Assembly (NCBI RefSeq): GCF_034087045.1
Contig: NZ_CP139247.1
Coordinates: 1,302,001 to 1,366,000 of the forward strand
Length of the DNA: 64,000 nt
Direction of reading: 5' to 3'
DNA from: Chitinophaga sancti
GTDB taxonomy: Bacteria; Bacteroidota; Bacteroidia; Chitinophagales; Chitinophagaceae
Position 1 is the stretch's first letter, and each line of letters starts with the position of its first letter. Under the pieces are notes generated by a model that had not been told where the DNA came from, searched no databases, and saw only the letters and a list, made by a program, of their open reading frames with translations. A program made the position numbers and the translations under genes. Shown piece after piece: positions 60,558 to 64,000 of this stretch.

Positions 60558-61641
60558 ATTTCAGGTATGCTTTGAGCTCTGTAAAGGGTAAGAACAAAGT
60601 AATCTGCCCCATTGCATAAGGCCCGATCTCATACGGGGTATAGCAGAACCCAATGCCCTTTTCCGTGATGAAGAAGTTCTCATTCACGGGGATCTGATCG
60701 ACCAGCAACTGGTCTTTCAATGTGTTTTCCTCACTCACCCAGAAAATTCTTCTGTACGCTTTTTCCAGCAATGCCGGTAATGCCTCTTTATAGCCCGGTT
60801 TAAACAGGTCTTCTGTAGTTAATACTTTCTTGTTCTTCAAATCTAAAACCTTGTAAATTGAGCCGTAATTGCCGTGTGCACCACCTGTATACTCATAGGT
60901 GAATGATTCAATGCTCAGATAAGGATAATGGTTATACACTACTCTCATATCGGCATCGGCTGACCAGCTGGCGGTGGCAGGAATTTCCTGTGTGGTATCG
61001 ATATCTTTTTCAGTCATTTTGTAAGTGACCAGAAAGGAGTCAATATCTCTTCTGAGGTAACGAACCGGATTGTCCAGGGAAGGGTTGCCGGTTACAGTGC
61101 TGCGAATGAAAGCCTTTGTCTCCTCATCCAGGGTGGGCGCCGGCCAGATAATGGCGTTAGTAGCTACTGCTACCGGGGAGGCAGGATTACCTGGCAGCAG
61201 CTTCGCAGAATCTTCTCCATAATATACACTCAGGGGAGTAGTTTCTTTCATATCAGGTACGAGGGTGTACTCATAGGTAGTCCCTTTTCCTCTCCATTTT
61301 CCCTTATATACACCGGCACTGTCCAGTAAACCTGTGAAGAAGCGTTCTTCCTTTTCATCCGTACTCTCATATAATACCAGCATTTTGTTCTGGTCCAGGT
61401 TTCCCCAGATGGCGATCGGCTCCCCGGTCTCTTCGTAACTATAATATCCACGGTACATGGCCGGATTGGCTTTGGTCAGTTCCATCGTAATGTTCTTCCC
61501 TGCCAGCGTACCTTTCAATTGTACATAAAAATAGGGTGTGGTCTTGAAATCAGGGAGACTTGCAGCAGCCTGTTTGGGATGCCTGTCGCCACAGGATATC
61601 AGTAAAATAGCTGAGATAGTAATAAGGAGTATGGTTCTCAT
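60556..61641 (-). CDS. DUF3298 (RsiV-like) lipoprotein
   Basis: A 361-residue lipoprotein: MRTILLITISAILLISCGDR, Cys17. An N-terminal beta-rich module (about 30-130) contains two similar GYYSYEETGEPIAI and KGKWRGKGTTYEY segments. The C-terminal half (about 165-355) is the DUF4163/DUF3298 region, with its hallmark SFTYEYTGGAHGNY and LTTEDLFKPGYKEALPALLEKAY, as in B. subtilis RsiV, which binds lysozyme. Whether this protein binds lysozyme-like ligands is unknown. It is not next to a sigma factor. Single gene. Confidence 0.87.
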   Translation of the reverse strand: MRTILLITISAILLISCGDRHPKQAAASLPDFKTTPYFYVQLKGTLAGKNITMELTKANPAMYRGYYSYEETGEPIAIWGNLDQNKMLVLYESTDEKEERFFTGLLDSAGVYKGKWRGKGTTYEYTLVPDMKETTPLSVYYGEDSAKLLPGNPASPVAVATNAIIWPAPTLDEETKAFIRSTVTGNPSLDNPVRYLRRDIDSFLVTYKMTEKDIDTTQEIPATASWSADADMRVVYNHYPYLSIESFTYEYTGGAHGNYGSIYKVLDLKNKKVLTTEDLFKPGYKEALPALLEKAYRRIFWVSEENTLKDQLLVDQIPVNENFFITEKGIGFCYTPYEIGPYAMGQITLFLPFTELKAYLK

Positions 61642-61734
61642 GCGTTAAAATTAATAATTATTCATATTCTTTTTATCGGGTTGGGTGCTGATGACAATCA
61701 ATCATTTTAGCGTTTTCATGCAGGGGCCATCCTG

Positions 61735-61742
61735 TATCTTTG
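61735..61742 (+). promoter_or_regulatory. -7 promoter box of pdxH
   Basis: TATCTTTG, a full match, 20 bp before the ATG at 61763. It supports this start over the upstream ATGs at 61685 and later, which lie in or before the promoter. Confidence 0.6.
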
Positions 61743-61762
61743 TACCCGTAAAATATTGGCCA

Positions 61763-62407
61763 ATGCTAAATAAAAAAGTTGCTGACCTGCGTAAGGATTA
61801 TACCCTTGCTGAGCTGGATGAAAAGGAAGTAGCCCAGGATCCCTTTCAACAATTTGAAAAGTGGTGGAATGAAGCCATCACCGGAGAGATAGAGGAAGCC
61901 AATGCGATGACGCTGGCCACTAGTAGCTCCGCAGGTATTCCTACTACCCGCATCGTATTGCTAAAGAGCTTTGATGCAGATGGTTTTGTGTTTTTTACCA
62001 ATTATGATAGCCGTAAAGGTCATGAAATGGCGGCTAATCCGCACGTATCTCTGTTGTTTTTCTGGAAAGAGCTGCAAAGACAGGTGCGTATAGACGGAAT
62101 TGTATCCAAAGTGGATGCGGGTATGAGTAATGAATATTACAACAGCCGTCCGCTGGGTAGTCGTATTGGTGCTATAGCTTCTCCACAGAGCAAGGTGATA
62201 CCTAACAGGAGTTTCCTGGAAGAGAAGGTAAAGACAGTGACTGAAAAATATGAGAAAAATGCTCCAGAGAGACCGGAAAACTGGGGGGGGTATATTGTGA
62301 AACCGGTTGCAATTGAGTTCTGGCAGGGACGCAGTAGCCGACTTCATGACCGTATCCAGTACAGTCAGGAAGGGAGTAGCTGGAAAATAGAGCGCCTGGC
62401 GCCATGA
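61763..62407 (+). CDS. pdxH: Pyridoxamine 5'-phosphate oxidase
   Basis: About 214 residues from the ATG at 61763, a standard length. Flavin enzyme that oxidises pyridoxine- or pyridoxamine-5-phosphate to PLP. Motifs: MTLATSSSAGIPTTRIVLLKSFD, FTNYDSRKGHEMAANPHVSLLFFWKEL, SRPLGSRIGAIASPQS and the C-terminal RLHDRIQY. The arginine and lysine FMN contacts are in place. Single gene. Confidence 0.96.
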   Translation: MLNKKVADLRKDYTLAELDEKEVAQDPFQQFEKWWNEAITGEIEEANAMTLATSSSAGIPTTRIVLLKSFDADGFVFFTNYDSRKGHEMAANPHVSLLFFWKELQRQVRIDGIVSKVDAGMSNEYYNSRPLGSRIGAIASPQSKVIPNRSFLEEKVKTVTEKYEKNAPERPENWGGYIVKPVAIEFWQGRSSRLHDRIQYSQEGSSWKIERLAP

Positions 62408-62423
62408 TGAATAAAGAAATTAT

Positions 62424-62457
62424 AAGAGGCTGATCATAATTAAGTGGTCAGCCTCTT
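62424..62457. terminator. Terminator between pdxH and the THX gene
   Basis: A 13-bp stem with one G-U pair (AAGAGGCTGATCA with TGGTCAGCCTCTT). Convergent genes share it; A/T runs on both sides. Confidence 0.85.
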
Positions 62458-62465
62458 TAATAATT

Positions 62466-62594
62466 TTAGGCTTGTTTTGCAGCAGCCTTTGCAGCTTTAA
62501 CAGCAGCAGCTTTAGCTGGCTTAGCAGGTCTTGATTTTCCGAAAGAACCACTGAAAATCTTACCTTTTTTGGTTTTGATATCACCTCTACCCAT
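62466..62594 (-). CDS. 30S ribosomal protein THX (42 residues)
   Basis: A small gene missed by usual length cut-offs. The 42-residue product begins MGRGDIKTKKGKIFSGSFGK, which matches THX, the small basic protein that sits at the top of the 30S head in Thermus and is typical of Bacteroidota. It continues with an Ala/Lys-rich tail of about 20 residues (PAKPAKAAAVKAAKAAAKQA). ATG at 62594, TAA at 62466-62468. The tail is longer than in the Thermus protein. Lone gene between pdxH and the HU gene. Confidence 0.9.
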   Translation of the reverse strand: MGRGDIKTKKGKIFSGSFGKSRPAKPAKAAAVKAAKAAAKQA

Positions 62595-62693
62595 TGTTAG
62601 ACAGTTTGATTGTTTATTATTAATTGGTGCAAATTACGTAAAAAAGGAAGATACCACAAACTGAAGGGTTCGTGGCCATTTTATAAGCCTGTT

Positions 62694-62725
62694 GTCGAAG
62701 AAGCGTCGAAGAAGCGTCGAAGAAG
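62694..62725. repeat. Three tandem copies of an 11-bp unit
   Basis: GTCGAAGAAGC is repeated at 62694, 62705 and 62716 (the last copy lacks its final C). It lies between the THX and HU genes, upstream of THX. It has no open frame and no clear promoter in it. Its role is unknown. Confidence 0.85.
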
Positions 62726-62749
62726 AGGTGGACCTATATAAAATAAAAA

Positions 62750-62777
62750 AAGCAAGAAACAGTAATGTTCCTTGCTT
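62750..62777 (-). terminator. Terminator of the HU gene
   Basis: A 12-bp stem with one mismatch (AAGCAAGAAACA with TGTTCCTTGCTT), preceded by A-runs that read as T-runs on the minus strand. Confidence 0.8.
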
Positions 62778-62797
62778 GAATAAGGTAAGCTAACAGA

Positions 62798-63067
62798 TTA
62801 AAGCTTGTCGGACAGAGCCTTACCAGCTTTGAATTTAGCAACTTTCTTAGCTTTGATCTTGATGATCTGGCCAGTCTGTGGGTTTCTACCGTTACGAGCA
62901 GCACGTTTAGAAACAGAGAAAGTACCGAAACCTACTAAGGTTACTTTACCACCTTTTTTCAGGGTATCAGCAACAGCTTTAGTGAAAGAATCCAGTGCTT
63001 CGTTAGCTTGGGTTTTAGTGATACCGGCATCTTTTGCCAGTTTGTCGATTAATTCGGCTTTGTTCAT
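62798..63067 (-). CDS. hup: HU family DNA-binding protein
   Basis: An 89-residue HU homologue. MNKAELIDKLAKDAGITKTQ matches the alpha1 region, the middle KVTLVGFGTFSVSKRAARNG and the arm GRNPQTGQIIKIKAKKVAKF carry the DNA-bending Pro, and the C-terminus is KAGKALSDKL. A compact, basic nucleoid protein. Strong promoter 44-75 bp upstream and own terminator, consistent with high expression. Confidence 0.97.
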   Translation of the reverse strand: MNKAELIDKLAKDAGITKTQANEALDSFTKAVADTLKKGGKVTLVGFGTFSVSKRAARNGRNPQTGQIIKIKAKKVAKFKAGKALSDKL

Positions 63068-63374
63068 AGCTAGTAAGATTTAACTAGTGAATTAAAATGT
63101 TTGATGTGAGCAAATATAGCGCGTTTTATCAGATTACCAAATTTTTTGCATCTTTTTTAAGCAAAATTTTATCGGCTGAAAAGGGCTACAGGTAACGGTT
63201 ACAGCTGATTCGCTCATGATATGGATGTATGAGCAAAACAGGAGTTAACGTCTGAAACCCGCTGCTAGTGGCAATTTGCTACTGGTTTTATAATTAACGT
63301 CAGAGTGTTCCAAGTATTGTACCAAACTCACAATCCCTGATAAACAGTGGATTTCCTGTGGATAAGTTTAAATG
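63068..63374. other. Intergenic region between HU and DUF4286
   Basis: A 307-bp gap. The part next to the HU gene holds its promoter. The remainder (about 63150-63370) has no gene that I can support. Confidence 0.6.
63111..63141 (-). promoter_or_regulatory. HU promoter (full -33 and -7 boxes)
   Basis: On the minus strand TTTG (63141-63138), a 19-bp spacer, then TATATTTG (63118-63111). Both boxes and spacing match the primary-sigma consensus of Bacteroidota exactly. The ATG is 44 bp downstream. Confidence 0.85.
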
Positions 63375-63677
63375 TTAAACTACCTGCATCACTGTTCTGA
63401 AGGCTACAAACTGGCTTCCAAACAGGTCATAAGCCCTCTTTTGGAGTACTGGCGCATATTCGTCTATGTAAGTTTGGTAGTTCTCGAGTGTATCTGCAAA
63501 GAATTGTACAGAGTAGGTGAGACCATCTTCCTCATCCTGTTCCAGCAGTCTGCACATGCGGTAATCATGGAATAAACCGGTATTCATGATAGCTGGGATC
63601 TGGTCTTCCTTCATCCATTGCATCCATCTGTCGTTGATAGGATGCGACACCATTGTGGTAACGTTAAATATGATCAT
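63375..63677 (-). CDS. DUF4286 family protein
   Basis: A 100-residue protein of the DUF4286 family, which has a ferredoxin-like (ABM-type) fold. MIIFNVTTMVSHPINDRWMQWMKEDQIP, the central TYSVQFFADTLENYQTYID strand-helix and FVAFRTVMQVV at the end fit. Its biochemical role is unknown. It starts 15 bp downstream of the xth stop on the same strand, so the two are co-transcribed. The presumed start is ATG at 63677. Confidence 0.85.
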   Translation of the reverse strand: MIIFNVTTMVSHPINDRWMQWMKEDQIPAIMNTGLFHDYRMCRLLEQDEEDGLTYSVQFFADTLENYQTYIDEYAPVLQKRAYDLFGSQFVAFRTVMQVV

Positions 63678-63692
63678 AGTTGGAAATCCTTG

Positions 63693-64000
63693 TTAGTGGC
63701 TTAATTGCAGATATATGGGGCAGTGATCAGAGTGCTTTATATCGGCGTAAATCTTTGCCTCTTTCAGCTTTTCCTGCAATGGTGTAGTGACACTGATATA
63801 ATCGATACGCCATCCCTTATTATTATTGCGTGCATTGGCGCGGAAACTCCACCAGCTATATTGGTGCGGATCACTACAGAAATGACGGAAAGTATCTACG
63901 AAGCCGTTTTCATATAATTTGTCCAGCCATGCACGTTCTTCGGGCAGAAAACCACTGCTGTTCTTGTTGCCTACGGGATCATGAATATCGATTGGTTTGT
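63693..64000 (-). CDS. xth: Exodeoxyribonuclease III, C-terminal part (cut by window end)
   Basis: The frame is open from the window edge and ends at TAA 63693-63695, giving 101 residues before the stop. They match the C-terminal third of exonuclease III: FLPEERAWLDKLYENGF, VDTFRHFC, YSWWSFRANARNNNKGWRIDYI, and the final HSDHCPIYLQL with the catalytic Asp-His. This AP endonuclease acts in base excision repair. The N-terminus lies beyond 64000. Upstream of DUF4286 in one operon. Confidence 0.93.
   Translation of the reverse strand, partial: KPIDIHDPVGNKNSSGFLPEERAWLDKLYENGFVDTFRHFCSDPHQYSWWSFRANARNNNKGWRIDYISVTTPLQEKLKEAKIYADIKHSDHCPIYLQLSH

Noticed and set aside
1..64000. CRISPR arrays, insertion sequences, integrases, phage or toxin-antitoxin genes
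   Set aside because: No regularly spaced repeats, transposase or recombinase motifs, or paired small toxin/antitoxin frames were seen; the few repeats found are short and isolated.

Overview
The window is ordinary chromosomal sequence from a Bacteroidota bacterium, most likely a Chitinophaga-like member of the Chitinophagaceae. The genus is an inference. The evidence for the phylum: start sites mostly lack Shine-Dalgarno sequences, many genes have a TAnnTTTG -7 promoter box (with a full TTTG-19-TATATTTG promoter at the HU gene), and the window carries an S46 dipeptidyl peptidase, PorT-type outer-membrane barrels, a GH3 glycosidase/beta-lactamase fusion, RicT, ribosomal protein THX and many lipoproteins. 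I found no tRNA or rRNA gene, CRISPR array, insertion sequence, prophage or plasmid function.

Layout. 1-5.6 kb: end of a membrane protein, a Dabb protein, then a tight minus-strand operon (FAD oxidoreductase, DUF2891, DUF3857/transglutaminase). 5.6-9.4 kb: YbaB, a 71-bp palindrome, a TPR lipoprotein, a DUF2306/lipoprotein pair and a collagen-like lipoprotein. 9.4-19.7 kb: obgE and adk, the GH3/beta-lactamase fusion, ctaA, a membrane-anchored patatin and an alpha/beta hydrolase. 19.7-25.6 kb: typA, a META lipoprotein, a VOC protein, an AraC regulator and the S46 peptidase. 25.7-30.4 kb: a coiled-coil lipoprotein, rnhB, rpoN, a PAP2-like protein and recA. 30.5-38.7 kb, all minus strand: M28 peptidase, cysS, two tandem membrane EEP proteins, two tandem rhomboids (one apparently catalytically dead) and rlmD. 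38.7-42.7 kb: a TlpA-like thioredoxin protein and three tandem outer-membrane barrels. 42.8-49.6 kb: metF, then lptB - GH3 acyl-adenylase - fabG, an SMP-30 protein, a decayed stretch and a YejK-type nucleoid protein. 49.7-55.2 kb, minus strand: radA, comF, gpx, holB, ricT. 55.7-64 kb: a zinc metallopeptidase, the rplM-rpsI-rpsB-tsf-pyrH translation cluster, a DUF3298 lipoprotein, pdxH, the 42-residue THX gene, HU, DUF4286 and the end of xth.

Most of the content is housekeeping: translation (rplM, rpsI, rpsB, tsf, cysS, THX, typA, obgE), DNA maintenance (recA, radA, holB, rnhB, xth, HU), cofactors (metF, pdxH, ctaA) and the envelope. I see no obvious complete new defence or mobile system. The less conventional items are the lptB/acyl-adenylase/fabG cluster, the FAD/DUF2891/transglutaminase operon, the dead/active rhomboid pair, a divergent PAP2 protein, the RPGG tail on ribosomal protein S2, the perfect 71-bp palindrome, a possible small RNA upstream of radA, and several promoters placed only about 5 bases from the start codon.
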